DNA of 64,000 nt, from positions 62,001-126,000 of the IMG/VR virus record IMGVR_UViG_3300025087_000037; one strand, given 5' to 3'. The translations under genes were made by a program, and so were the position numbers. The stretch is from a virus. A model generated the notes under the pieces. That model did not search any database and was not told the origin of the DNA. It saw only the letters and a list, made by a program, of their open reading frames with translations. This document shows, piece after piece, positions 1 to 8,088 of this stretch (position 1 is the stretch's first letter; every line of letters begins with the position of its first letter).

Positions 1-1
1 A

Positions 2-970
2 AATATAAAAATAACAGAATTATGTGATTTGTTATATTGTCCCCCTATACGCATAATTGAATTTGTGGATTATTATAGATCAAAAGGTTATGAGATAAGT
101 GTGTTTTCAGATTTTGTTTGTCTGAGTAAAGACGCCCCAAATTTAAATGTTTCAAAGGTTGAAAAATTAGAAGATAAAGAAATTATCTTTGGCGTTGCCT
201 CTGATATTCACTTCGGTTCAACATCCTGCCAAATCACCGCTTTAAATGAATTCGCTGAGATATGTAAAAACAATAATGTTAAATATATGTTTTCTCCAGG
301 AGATTTAGTTTCTGGAATTAAAATGTTTCCAGGTCATGAATATGACGTTTATGAAATGTCAGCCGAAGGCCAAGAAAATTCCGCAATTATAAATCTTCCA
401 AAAGGTTTTATCTGGTATATTCTTGGCGGAAATCACGATTATTCTTTTATCACAAAAGGAGGCGGACATAATCCTTTGTTAAGAGTTTCATCAGAAAGAG
501 AAGATGTAAATTATGTTGGGTATGATGAAGTCGATATTCCTATATTAAATGGTGTGGATATGAAAATGTGGCATCCTTCAGGTGGGGTTCCCTACGCTAT
601 GTCTTATAGATTACAAAAAGGAATTGAACAAGCTGCCTATAATGAATTATCTAGCATCGCTAATGGTTTGAAAAATAAACAGAGTTTGAGATTTGTTTTA
701 TGTGGTCATTTACATATTCAATTACAAGCAATGTTTGGCTCTATTTTTGGAGCACAATGTGGAACGTTTGAAGGAAAAACAAACTATTTAAAAAAGAAAG
801 GTTTGACTCCAAATATCGGCGGATATATTATCAAGGCTACATTAGATAAAAATGGAATGTTCAAAAACTTCTCAGCAAAATTTTATGTATTTCCTGAGAT
901 TGAAAATGATTGGAAAAATTATAAACATTCAGTAACAAATAATAAAATAGAAAAACCTATTTTTGGATAG
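2..970 (+). CDS. Calcineurin-like metallophosphoesterase, 5' end outside window
   Basis: Two-metal phosphoesterase fold. The ordered metal-ligand motifs are visible: SDIHFGS (about residue 58 counted from position 29), SPGDLVSG (about 92), GGNHDY (about 134) and CGHLHIQ (about 228). These are the D-x-H, GD, GNHD and GH-x-H blocks of the family. The reading frame is open to the window edge, so the TTG at 29 is probably not the true start, and the protein has an N-terminal extension whose function I cannot read. The substrate cannot be assigned; family members hydrolyse phosphodiesters or phosphomonoesters. It is followed after 6 bases by a CxxC mini-protein gene. Confidence 0.85.
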   Translation, partial: NIKITELCDLLYCPPIRIIEFVDYYRSKGYEISVFSDFVCLSKDAPNLNVSKVEKLEDKEIIFGVASDIHFGSTSCQITALNEFAEICKNNNVKYMFSPGDLVSGIKMFPGHEYDVYEMSAEGQENSAIINLPKGFIWYILGGNHDYSFITKGGGHNPLLRVSSEREDVNYVGYDEVDIPILNGVDMKMWHPSGGVPYAMSYRLQKGIEQAAYNELSSIANGLKNKQSLRFVLCGHLHIQLQAMFGSIFGAQCGTFEGKTNYLKKKGLTPNIGGYIIKATLDKNGMFKNFSAKFYVFPEIENDWKNYKHSVTNNKIEKPIFG

Positions 971-976
971 GAAAAT

Positions 977-1204
977 ATGATGCTAATCGAAGAAAACTTG
1001 AGAAGAAATAATTCTTTTCTGGAGTGTGATCAAAAAGATAAATGTTTCTTTTGTGATATTCCTTTAATAGAAATTTGGCAGAGAATAACTGAAGAAACAA
1101 AAGGTTCAATTTCTGGACCAATTATGTATGAATGTAAGATATGTAAGCAGAAGTATTTAACACGAACATTTTTATTGAAAGGAAAAGAAAATGTCATCAT
1201 TTAA
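977..1204 (+). CDS. Small CxxC ribbon protein
   Basis: A 75-residue protein with a two-CxxC ribbon, KCFFCDIPL near residue 22 and YECKICKQKY near 50. This layout matches the C-terminal ribbon of the large minus-strand cysteine family at 40.8-54.9 kb, but the N-terminal four-Cys cluster is absent. It overlaps the next start, so translation is probably coupled. Probable zinc binding; function unknown. Confidence 0.7.
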   Translation: MMLIEENLRRNNSFLECDQKDKCFFCDIPLIEIWQRITEETKGSISGPIMYECKICKQKYLTRTFLLKGKENVII

Positions 1205-1475
1205 AACGGAAGATGTTGTTGTACTGGTTATCGCGACTGTATGTTTTTCCACTGAGTCGGAAAAATTTTTTAAGATTATCTCGATACCTGGAAATATTCC
1301 TCCTTATGTGAAAGAAGTTTCTGTTGATTTTATATCTGTTCCTTTAAAAGAAATATTTTTAGACATTGATGATAAACAATACAAATTTTATAAATTTTTA
1401 GGTTTAGATAAACAAAAAACTTTTTTGGAATATAAAGAATTGTTTATATCTAGAGGTTGGGTTAAAAAGAACTGA
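1191..1475 (+). CDS. Hypothetical protein
   Basis: 94 residues; the ATG lies inside the end of the preceding gene. No recognisable motif. Mixed beta-strand-like hydrophobic stretches at the start (VVVLVIATVCF) are followed by a charged C-terminus. It belongs to a tightly packed plus-strand operon. Confidence 0.6.
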   Translation: MSSFKTEDVVVLVIATVCFSTESEKFFKIISIPGNIPPYVKEVSVDFISVPLKEIFLDIDDKQYKFYKFLGLDKQKTFLEYKELFISRGWVKKN

Positions 1476-1476
1476 A

Positions 1477-1725
1477 ATGAAAAAAGAACTTGATGGAAAT
1501 ATTGTAGATATAGATTTAGAAAATGTGAGATGTGAATTAAAAGATTTAGGGTTTTATTCTTTTCCAAAGGAATATTTTTCATATGATAAAATCCATCTAA
1601 ATTATAATTTTAAAATCTATTTTGAAAATAATCAACTATTATTTGAAGATAAAACACCTATCCCTGAAACAGAAGAAAATTTTATAGACTTATTGTATAT
1701 CAAAGAACAGATGGAAAGGCTATAA
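1477..1725 (+). CDS. Hypothetical protein
   Basis: 82 residues, acidic, no recognised domain. It starts one base after the preceding stop and ends one base before the next ATG, so it sits inside a continuous operon. No signal peptide or membrane segment. Confidence 0.6.
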   Translation: MKKELDGNIVDIDLENVRCELKDLGFYSFPKEYFSYDKIHLNYNFKIYFENNQLLFEDKTPIPETEENFIDLLYIKEQMERL

Positions 1726-1726
1726 A

Positions 1727-2593
1727 ATGGATTTTAAAATTGTTATAGAAACTGATTCTCATTTTGAGAATATCTCTAATATATTAATCAATAATTTTAA
1801 AAGATTGAATTGTAAGGTTGAAGAAATAAAATATATTCCTTTTTCTTTGAAAGATAGCTATAATAATCTTTTTACTGGAGAATATATGTTTCCCTTAGGA
1901 TCCATCAATATGATGAGATCATTACAGAGATGTGAAAAGAAAGAAAATTTGATTGATTTTTGTGGATGGCCTTTATTCTCTTTTACAAATTGTTTTATGA
2001 GTTATTCTCAAACTACAAAAAATGAAAAACATTTTTTTAATTACCCTTTTATGGTTAGAGAATATTCTTTTTTAGAAAATGAAAATAGTATTATTTTTGG
2101 AGAGTATAAAGATAATGGACATATTTTTATAAGGCCAGATAGTTCTGATAAATGTTTTGCAGGAAAGATATTTGATTTAAATTCTAGAGATTATAAAGAG
2201 GCTTTACAAAAAGCTACAGATTGGTCATGTGAAGATGTTGAATATATTATCATTTCAAAACCAAAATATATTATGCAAGAATGCAGATTTATTATTTATA
2301 ATAAAAATGTTATAACCAGTTCAATATATAAAAACAATGGAAAAAATGTTAGTTATCCTGAAGAACAAACTCCTCAAGAAGCGGTAGAAAAAGCAAGGTA
2401 TTTTTCAAATTATTATTCTCCATATCCTTTATTCGTTTTAGATTTAGCTTGTGATGAAAATAATGTTTGGAAAATATTAGAGATTGGAAGCATTCATGTT
2501 TGTGGTTTATATAATTGTAATCTTAAAAAAGTATGTGAAAGTATTTCAGATTATATGAAGAATTTAAAAGGAAAGGGGGTGACGTTTAACTAG
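1727..2593 (+). CDS. ATP-grasp protein, R2K-like clade
   Basis: 288 residues. Motifs fit the phage/bacterial R2K clade of ATP-grasp ligases: FIRPDSS near residue 133, a CRFIIYNKNVITSSIYK segment near 190, a DLACDENN acidic pair near 246 and the metal-binding EIGSIH near 257. Known relatives are predicted RNA- or peptide-modifying ligases found beside phage tail or toxin genes; the substrate is not established. The call rests on motif order, not on alignment. It ends in GGGGTGACG just before a strong ribosome binding site for the next tiny gene. Confidence 0.7.
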   Translation: MDFKIVIETDSHFENISNILINNFKRLNCKVEEIKYIPFSLKDSYNNLFTGEYMFPLGSINMMRSLQRCEKKENLIDFCGWPLFSFTNCFMSYSQTTKNEKHFFNYPFMVREYSFLENENSIIFGEYKDNGHIFIRPDSSDKCFAGKIFDLNSRDYKEALQKATDWSCEDVEYIIISKPKYIMQECRFIIYNKNVITSSIYKNNGKNVSYPEEQTPQEAVEKARYFSNYYSPYPLFVLDLACDENNVWKILEIGSIHVCGLYNCNLKKVCESISDYMKNLKGKGVTFN

Positions 2594-2604
2594 GAGGAAA
2601 ATAA

Positions 2605-2733
2605 ATGCTTTTTAGATTAATTATAAAAATGTGGGATATCTGGAATAATTTTAAATGGCTATTAGATGGTGAAGCCCCTAGAACTCCAAACTGGATCTTT
2701 AATTTAAAGAAAAAGGTTAAAAAATGTTCTTAA
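2605..2733 (+). CDS. Hypothetical mini-protein, 42 aa
   Basis: A short frame starting at ATG 2605 behind an excellent TAGGAGGA site at 2591-2598. It is Trp-rich (MWDIWNNF near residue 9) with a basic C-terminus, and it overlaps the next gene's start by ten bases. The ribosome binding site and overlap argue that it is translated. Function unknown. Confidence 0.6.
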   Translation: MLFRLIIKMWDIWNNFKWLLDGEAPRTPNWIFNLKKKVKKCS

Positions 2734-2993
2734 AAATCATGGATCTATATAACAATACTGAAATATTTTTTATATATTATCTTACCACATTTTTGATTTG
2801 TTGTGGGTGGATAGTTTATGGTTATTTATTTTTATTAATTTGGAATTATTTTTTTGTAAATAAAAGTGTTATTAAATTTGTGATAGGGGTATTTTTAACT
2901 TCTATATATTTATTGTCCATAATTTTAGGAATAATTTTTTCACCAGTTATTTTTGAAACTGTAAAATTTTCCTTAGAAAATACTTTAATATAA
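2724..2993 (+). CDS. Small membrane protein
   Basis: 89 residues with two long hydrophobic helices (about residues 12-40 and 46-75), probably an integral inner-membrane protein. It is the first of three consecutive two-helix proteins (2724, 3005, 3241), which suggests duplication and divergence or a multi-subunit membrane assembly. No catalytic motif. Confidence 0.65.
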   Translation: MFLKIMDLYNNTEIFFIYYLTTFLICCGWIVYGYLFLLIWNYFFVNKSVIKFVIGVFLTSIYLLSIILGIIFSPVIFETVKFSLENTLI

Positions 2994-3004
2994 AGGATTG
3001 AAAA

Positions 3005-3220
3005 ATGCCTCTTTTTTTAGTTTTGGGACTTTTCTTAAGTAGTATTTTATCATTTTGCATAGTTTTAAAAATGGCTAAAATGGAGAAGATAAAGTTTCCT
3101 GAAAACAATTGGCATGTAGTTCTGTATATTTCATTTTTATTTATGAGCATTTTATATTTTATTATTGCTGTGATTAGTTCTCTATTTCTATTTTTAAATT
3201 TTCTTTTGACGGGAATCTAG
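3005..3220 (+). CDS. Small membrane protein
   Basis: 71 residues with hydrophobic helices at about 3-24 and 37-70, separated by a short basic/acidic linker (KMEKIKFPENN). Second of the three membrane mini-proteins. No function recognised. Confidence 0.65.
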   Translation: MPLFLVLGLFLSSILSFCIVLKMAKMEKIKFPENNWHVVLYISFLFMSILYFIIAVISSLFLFLNFLLTGI

Positions 3221-3240
3221 AATTCTAAAGGAGTTGAGAA

Positions 3241-3456
3241 ATGTCTATATTGGTGTTATTATTATTTATAGTTTTGGGGGTTGTTTTAGGAATTATCTCA
3301 TTTTATCTATTTGATATATTTCACGATCCTGAACATATAATGGACTTAACTTTAAAATATATTTTTCTAATTTCATTTTTCATTTCTTGTGGAATTGTGA
3401 TAGCCTCTTTCGGAAAAATATGTTTCAGAATTTTTGAAGCGATCTTTTTGATTTGA
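3241..3456 (+). CDS. Small membrane protein
   Basis: 71 residues; hydrophobic helices about 2-24 and 38-70 with an HDPEH loop between them. A good GGAGTTGAGAA site precedes the ATG. Third member of the local membrane trio; a holin-like role is possible from size and topology but nothing specific supports it. Confidence 0.65.
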   Translation: MSILVLLLFIVLGVVLGIISFYLFDIFHDPEHIMDLTLKYIFLISFFISCGIVIASFGKICFRIFEAIFLI

Positions 3457-3471
3457 TGGGAATGTTTTGAA

Positions 3472-3957
3472 ATGAAGAAACTGAAAAGTCCCAATTCTTC
3501 TCAAGAAAAATCTCTACCTGAAGATAAATCTTTAGTTGTATGTCGTGAAAATCATTTAGATAAACACATCATTCGTCAAATTCCTCTTTCTATTTGGGAT
3601 AAATCAAAAAATAACAAAGTTCCTAAATCACTCGATAAAAGAGATAAGAAAGGAAATTCTATGCTCAGTATTAAGGAATGGCAAAAAGAAATCCATCAAT
3701 GTGCTAAGGATCATGGATGGTGGGAGACAGAAAGAAATTTTCCAGAAATGCTTTGTTTAATTCATAGTGAAATATCTGAAGCTTTAGAGGGTTATATAAA
3801 AGGAGACGATGAAAATATTAAGGAAGAATTAGCCGATGCAGTGATTAGAATTTTAGATTTGTGTGAACATATGGGGTTTGATTTAGAATTAGAAATTTCA
3901 AAGAAACATACGTATAATCTAACTCGTCCTTATAGGCATGGCGGAAAAAAATGTTAA
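3472..3957 (+). CDS. MazG-like nucleotide pyrophosphohydrolase
   Basis: The C-terminal ~98 residues carry the MazG-like pattern: a helix with HSEISEALEG (the E-x2-E metal site), then ENIKEELADAVIRILDL (E and D of the second site). Such enzymes hydrolyse NTPs to NMP and pyrophosphate and in phages tune host nucleotide or (p)ppGpp pools. The first ~63 residues are polar and Lys-rich and look like a linker. An internal ATG at 3661 has its own AAAGGA site, so a short 98-residue form is plausible and may be the main product. The 3' end overlaps the next gene. Confidence 0.8.
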   Translation: MKKLKSPNSSQEKSLPEDKSLVVCRENHLDKHIIRQIPLSIWDKSKNNKVPKSLDKRDKKGNSMLSIKEWQKEIHQCAKDHGWWETERNFPEMLCLIHSEISEALEGYIKGDDENIKEELADAVIRILDLCEHMGFDLELEISKKHTYNLTRPYRHGGKKC

Positions 3958-4208
3958 CTTTTCCATACATTTGTGAAATGTTAATTGATCAAAATAAATA
4001 TATCGGTGAAGATCCAATTGGTCATAGCTGTTCAAATAAAGCGCGGTTTACAAAAGATGGTTATTTAATATGTGAAAAATGTTTAATGATTTTAGAGAAT
4101 GAACCTGAGAGAATTACTTTTCCAAAATGTGGGCATGGAAAAGAATTTCAAGATGAAATAATTAGAAATGCTTTGATAGAAATCCAAAGGACTTTTTCTT
4201 ATGATTAA
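3951..4208 (+). CDS. Hypothetical Cys-containing protein
   Basis: 85 residues with a CSNKARF...LICEKCLMIL arrangement, a probable single zinc site, and a CGHG near the C-terminus. It overlaps both the MazG gene and the RNase H gene by a few bases, indicating translational coupling. Function unknown. Confidence 0.6.
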   Translation: MLTFPYICEMLIDQNKYIGEDPIGHSCSNKARFTKDGYLICEKCLMILENEPERITFPKCGHGKEFQDEIIRNALIEIQRTFSYD

Positions 4209-4674
4209 AATTTATACTGATGGGGCTTGTTATAGAAACCCAGGGCCTTCTGGTTGTGCTTGTATGATAATTCAAGATAATTTCATTTTTGAATTCTCAA
4301 AATACTTGGGATTTAAAACAAACAATTTTGCCGAATTAGCAGCCATTGAATTAGCTTTAAAAAACGTTAGAGATAAAGATTTGAAAGTTACATTGTATTC
4401 AGATAGTGAATATGCGATTAATATCTTAACAAAAGATTGGAAAATTAAAAAACATGTTGAATTTATAAATAATATAAAAAGTCTAATTGGAGAATTTAAA
4501 GATTTATCATTTGAATGGGTCAAAGCCCATAATGGACATCCAGAAAATGAAAAGGTAGATCAGCTTTGTAAAGATAGTATTAATAATAAGAAAAAAGGAA
4601 CATATACCGAAAGAGTTTATATAATTCAAGAAAATAGTATTCCATCTTTGATTATGGAAAGCACTTTTTTTTAA
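4201..4674 (+). CDS. rnhA: Ribonuclease HI
   Basis: 157 residues with the full RNase H type 1 layout: IYTDGAC (catalytic Asp), FAELAAIELAL (Glu), YSDSEYAIN (Asp) and WVKAHNGHPENEKVDQL (His and final Asp). It cleaves RNA in RNA-DNA hybrids, fitting primer removal in phage replication. Full length for the family. The tail after about residue 135 is a short divergent extension. Confidence 0.93.
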   Translation: MIKIYTDGACYRNPGPSGCACMIIQDNFIFEFSKYLGFKTNNFAELAAIELALKNVRDKDLKVTLYSDSEYAINILTKDWKIKKHVEFINNIKSLIGEFKDLSFEWVKAHNGHPENEKVDQLCKDSINNKKKGTYTERVYIIQENSIPSLIMESTFF

Positions 4675-4690
4675 AAAGGAAAAAGAAAGA

Positions 4691-4921
4691 ATGTCGATTG
4701 TTGATTATTACAATTCTTGTGATGATTGTAATTTAAAAAGAACTATTAAAAAATTAACTGATGAGATTGATTTTTTAAGATGCAAAAATAGAGTTTCATT
4801 GATTGTTTGTGATATGATTAAAGATAAAGAACATAATCCATTCATTTGTGATGGAAAAGCGTCTAGACCCTTTTGGTGTCCAAGGAAAGGACTTTTAAAT
4901 GTCAACAATGGTTTGGGTTGA
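4691..4921 (+). CDS. Hypothetical Cys-containing protein
   Basis: 76 residues; CDDCNLKR near the N-terminus, then scattered Cys, including VCDM, ICDGK and WCPRKG. Probable metal binding, but no known family recognised. A ribosome site (AAGGAAAAAGAA) precedes the ATG; the 3' end overlaps the next gene. Confidence 0.55.
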   Translation: MSIVDYYNSCDDCNLKRTIKKLTDEIDFLRCKNRVSLIVCDMIKDKEHNPFICDGKASRPFWCPRKGLLNVNNGLG

Positions 4922-5474
4922 TACATTGAATTATAAGACATTTCTTAAATTTGTTAAAAGAGGAGAATTAAAATTTGTTCCTGATGATTATCATATTTTA
5001 AATAATCACAGATGCCCAAATCATTCTTGTAGAACTGAGATCGTTTTTCTTCATGGTAGATTTGAAGATAAACGCGAAGTTCATGTTTTTCAGCATGGTG
5101 ATAAATTAGCAGAGAAATTTGTATTTTATGATGATGAGTACAGAGATGAAATTAGAAGAGGATATAAAACTTGTTTTAACTGCAAAGATGAAATACATTA
5201 TAGAATTGTAAATAACCCACAATCTAGCCATGATCTACCTTTTAAGATAGAAACTAGGGTTTTGCCTAATAAGAATTCATTGAAAATTGATTTTGAAAAA
5301 GATCCCATTATTAATTACCAGAATATAAAATGTATATTTTGTGATCTAGAATTAAAAAAGAGTCAGATAAAAGAAATAAAAAATAAAAAGGCAACCGATG
5401 ATAATAAAATTAAATTAACTAAATATAGTTGTGAAATTTGTAAACAGGAATATATAAGGACAGATTTGATATGA
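4899..5474 (+). CDS. Multi-CxxC protein with C-terminal ribbon
   Basis: 191 residues. Three Cys modules: CPNHSC near residue 41, CFNCKDE near 91, and a C-terminal CIFCDLEL...CEICKQEY ribbon that closely resembles the ribbon in the minus-strand cysteine family at 40.8-54.9 kb and in the 977-1204 protein. Probable zinc protein; the shared ribbon suggests domain exchange between the two parts of the genome. Confidence 0.65.
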   Translation: MSTMVWVDTLNYKTFLKFVKRGELKFVPDDYHILNNHRCPNHSCRTEIVFLHGRFEDKREVHVFQHGDKLAEKFVFYDDEYRDEIRRGYKTCFNCKDEIHYRIVNNPQSSHDLPFKIETRVLPNKNSLKIDFEKDPIINYQNIKCIFCDLELKKSQIKEIKNKKATDDNKIKLTKYSCEICKQEYIRTDLI

Positions 5475-5851
5475 GCTCGACAATCATCGCTGGATCAAGA
5501 AATATTCAAGATTATGAATTAGTCAAATATGCAATCGAAATCTCTAACCTTCAAATCGATCAAATTATTTCTGGAGGGGCAAAAGGTGTTGATATTTTAG
5601 GTGAAAGATATGCTAAAGAAAATAATATTCCTTTTAAGAGATATCCAGCTAATTGGGGTAGAGATGGAAAAAGAGCTGGATTTTTAAGAAATCAAAAAAT
5701 GGCTGAAAACGCTGATACTTTAATTGCTATATGGGATGGAGAATCAAAAGGGACAGAACATATGATTTCAATCATGAGAAAAATGAATAAGAAAATTTTT
5801 ATATTCAACATGAAGAATATAGATTTAAAACCAGATATGTTTTTTGATTGA
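5471..5851 (+). CDS. SLOG-superfamily protein, DUF2493/YspA-like
   Basis: 126 residues. IIAGSRNIQDY at the start and ISGGAKGVDILGERYA near residue 34 are the nucleotide-binding signatures of the SLOG (DprA-like Rossmann) fold, followed by the typical RNQKMAENADTLIAIWDG block. Such proteins bind nucleotides or nucleic-acid-derived ligands and are frequent in phages. Biochemical role not established. Confidence 0.85.
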   Translation: MSSTIIAGSRNIQDYELVKYAIEISNLQIDQIISGGAKGVDILGERYAKENNIPFKRYPANWGRDGKRAGFLRNQKMAENADTLIAIWDGESKGTEHMISIMRKMNKKIFIFNMKNIDLKPDMFFD

Positions 5852-5869
5852 TAAGAGGATAAATATAAA

Positions 5870-6034
5870 ATGAATAAAATAAAAATTCATTTAAAAGAAA
5901 TAAAGAAAGATACTAAATTATGTTTTGAATGTAATGAAGATATAAATATCAATGATATTGATTTTAGAGATGAAGAATCTGCAAGAAAAACTTTTTTAGA
6001 TGTGTTCAGTGATAAATTAATATCTAAGCAATAA
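5870..6034 (+). CDS. Hypothetical mini-protein, 54 aa
   Basis: Starts at ATG 5870 behind ATAAGAGGAT. A basic N-terminus is followed by a CFECNED half-ribbon and an acidic C-terminal helix. The ribosome site and fit between neighbours support it as a gene. Function unknown. Confidence 0.55.
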   Translation: MNKIKIHLKEIKKDTKLCFECNEDININDIDFRDEESARKTFLDVFSDKLISKQ

Positions 6035-6056
6035 AAGTTAGAAAGGCTTACTATCA

Positions 6057-6749
6057 ATGTCAGACGCTCAGGAAAGAAAAGATATCTATAAGGTACTTAG
6101 TATACTAAAAGATAGCCAATACTGTATAGAGGATTTTAAACGGAATGAGAATGGTAAACAATTTTTATTTGAAATAGAACAAAGAGTGAAATTGAATATT
6201 TCTGAAAATTTGAATATTGTTGAAAAACTAAAATTGATTAATTATGACATAATCAATTTATCATTCAATATTGTTAAAACTATAATTCAAGGAAAGAAGA
6301 TTTTGATTTTTGGTAATGGTGGTAGTGCATCAGATTCTCAACATTTTGCTGCAGAAATGGTAAATAGATTTAAATACAATCGACATTCGTATCCAGCGAT
6401 TTCTCTAAATACCGATACATCAATTATAACAAGTATTTCAAATGATTTTGGATATGAATATATTTTTAAGAGACAGATAGAATGTTTAGGAAATCAAGGA
6501 GATATGGCGATAGGAATCTCGACAAGCGGAAATTCTAAAAATGTTATATTAGGGTTAAAAGAAGCTTTTAAAAATGGTTTATGCACTGTTTCTTTTATAG
6601 GGAAAAATAATTCTTTTGTTAAAGAATTTTCAGAAATTGTTATCTCTGTTGATAGTGATGATACTCCAAGGATTCAAGAATGTCACATTCTAATAATTCA
6701 TATAATATGTGATCTTGTTGAAAGGATCATGGAAGGGATAGACTTTTAA
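6057..6749 (+). CDS. gmhA: Phosphoheptose isomerase (SIS domain)
   Basis: 230 residues. The SIS-domain signature FGNGGSASDSQHFAAE (about residue 84) and the phosphate-binding GISTSGNSKNV (about 155), plus RIQECHILIIH, identify sedoheptulose-7-phosphate isomerase, the first step of ADP/GDP-heptose synthesis for LPS or S-layer glycans. The core is complete; the N-terminus is about 35 residues longer than usual. In a phage it could serve host-surface remodelling or feed glycosylation. The two acyltransferases at 51.2-52.3 kb are also sugar-modifying. Confidence 0.9.
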   Translation: MSDAQERKDIYKVLSILKDSQYCIEDFKRNENGKQFLFEIEQRVKLNISENLNIVEKLKLINYDIINLSFNIVKTIIQGKKILIFGNGGSASDSQHFAAEMVNRFKYNRHSYPAISLNTDTSIITSISNDFGYEYIFKRQIECLGNQGDMAIGISTSGNSKNVILGLKEAFKNGLCTVSFIGKNNSFVKEFSEIVISVDSDDTPRIQECHILIIHIICDLVERIMEGIDF

Positions 6750-6751
6750 AA

Positions 6752-6985
6752 ATGAACTTAGGAATTATTCTAAACGAAGATAACAAAATCATTAATCATA
6801 GATCATTATTTAAAGTTCTCTTTAATCCTTTTTTTAGAACAATGGGGTTCGAAGTCGCAACTATAGGAGATGATAAAAGACTGTATAAAAGAGTGATTCA
6901 ACGTTGTAAAAAAAGAAAATTAAAATTTCATTTTCATTATGATATGTCTAGAAAAACAAGAATTTTAAAAAGTCGAATCTTTTAG
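6752..6985 (+). CDS. Hypothetical basic protein
   Basis: 77 residues, strongly basic in the second half (RCKKRKLKFHFHYDMSRKTR). No known domain; two bases after gmhA, so co-translated. A nucleic-acid or glycan ligand is possible from charge alone. Confidence 0.55.
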   Translation: MNLGIILNEDNKIINHRSLFKVLFNPFFRTMGFEVATIGDDKRLYKRVIQRCKKRKLKFHFHYDMSRKTRILKSRIF

Positions 6986-7028
6986 CTATAACTTTAACAA
7001 TCTTTTAATATAAGGAAGGGTTTTAAAA

Positions 7029-7322
7029 ATGAAAAGAGATCTTATAAAAAGATATTATCATCTATCAAAAATATATCCAATTTTCTTTTGGAAAGAATGT
7101 TCTTCTTGTAATAAAGAATTTAGGAGAGAATGGGGATGGAAAGTTAAAGTTGAGATGAATAAAATATATTTATGTAAAACATGTGCTGAAACAGAAAATG
7201 AAGTTTATAATTTTGTACAAAAATCCTTAAGACCACAATTACCAAAGTCAACTGTTCCAAACATATCCTTGATTCCCCCTCCGCCTCCAAGAAGTTGGAG
7301 TTATGAAGATTTAAGACAATGA
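7029..7322 (+). CDS. Small zinc-ribbon protein with Pro-rich tail
   Basis: 97 residues. CSSCNKEF near residue 24 and LCKTCAE near 49 form a plausible ribbon; the C-terminus is Pro-rich (IPPPPPRSW). A GGAAGGG site lies upstream. Function unknown. Confidence 0.6.
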   Translation: MKRDLIKRYYHLSKIYPIFFWKECSSCNKEFRREWGWKVKVEMNKIYLCKTCAETENEVYNFVQKSLRPQLPKSTVPNISLIPPPPPRSWSYEDLRQ

Positions 7323-7530
7323 AATAAAATCCAAAGAAGAGGAGAGGAAGAATCTCAATATTAAAATTTTTAGATTGACATAGATATCCTACAGGTTTGG
7401 GCATAAACTTCATTTTCATCAAAAAACGATGAAAAAATGGGTATAGATCTAATCTTAAGACAATTTTTAAAAATTGCTAAAATTTTTTAAAGTTGATAGG
7501 GAGCAACCTACATAGAAAGGAGAAATAAAA
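7323..7530 (+). other. Intergenic stretch without a clear gene
   Basis: About 200 bases between two small genes. It holds an imperfect hairpin (CATTTTCATC / GATGAAAAAATG around 7410-7440) and a 17-codon frame at 7437 with a poor ribosome site. I see no convincing gene or promoter in it. Confidence 0.4.
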
Positions 7531-7650
7531 ATGAATCTTGTCAGATCTATTGCTTTTATTTTCTTTTCAGCAATTGAAAAAATCAGATATGGGATTTGGG
7601 TACTTAAAGGAAGGAAAGGAAAGAAACCTGTTCCTTTTATCTCTTTATAA
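7531..7650 (+). CDS. Hypothetical mini-protein, 39 aa
   Basis: ATG at 7531 behind a strong AGAAAGGAGA site. A hydrophobic N-terminal helix (SIAFIFFSAI) is followed by a basic tail (LKGRKGKKP), compatible with a small membrane-associated peptide. Included because of the ribosome site; function unknown. Confidence 0.5.
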   Translation: MNLVRSIAFIFFSAIEKIRYGIWVLKGRKGKKPVPFISL

Positions 7651-7665
7651 GAAAGGAATATTTCT

Positions 7666-8031
7666 TTGACTATCATTAGTAATTTTTGGAGAAAAATGAT
7701 GAAGAAAAATATTGAGATTATATTTGTAGACAAAGAAAAAATATTTCCTAATTATGGCCGTACAAAGATCTTTCCTAATTATGCTAGAATCATGATAAGA
7801 AATGACTTATCAAATATTGTTACAAAAAGTGTTTTGAAACATGAGCAAATTCATGCTAATAGATTATTAAAAGGGGAAGATACAGAAAATATTTTGTGGG
7901 AAGAAATTATTGCTAATTGGGAATCTTTTAAATTTTTTCCTTTAGGATGGATTATATGTCTTTTATCTACAATGACAGATAAAGATCGTTTGATTTGGTA
8001 TTTGAACAAATATCTATTAAATAAAAAATAA
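7666..8031 (+). CDS. Putative small zinc metallopeptidase-like protein
   Basis: 121 residues from the TTG at 7666 (with GAAAGGA 8 bases upstream); an ATG at 7696 with TGGAGA is equally possible. Contains LKHEQIHANRLL near residue 59, an H-E-x2-H zinc motif, followed by WEEIIANWESF, which could provide the third ligand. Family members are small gluzincin-like peptidases; activity is inferred only from the motif. Confidence 0.55.
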   Translation: MTIISNFWRKMMKKNIEIIFVDKEKIFPNYGRTKIFPNYARIMIRNDLSNIVTKSVLKHEQIHANRLLKGEDTENILWEEIIANWESFKFFPLGWIICLLSTMTDKDRLIWYLNKYLLNKK

Positions 8032-8088
8032 TGGGGTAGAGAAGACAGAATAATCAACAATATGATTAAAAAATGAAAGATTGATAAA

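Noticed and set aside
7375-7410. TTGACA with a CATAAA-like box as a sigma-70 promoter
   Set aside because: The spacing is about 22 bases and neither neighbour requires a promoter inside the operon.
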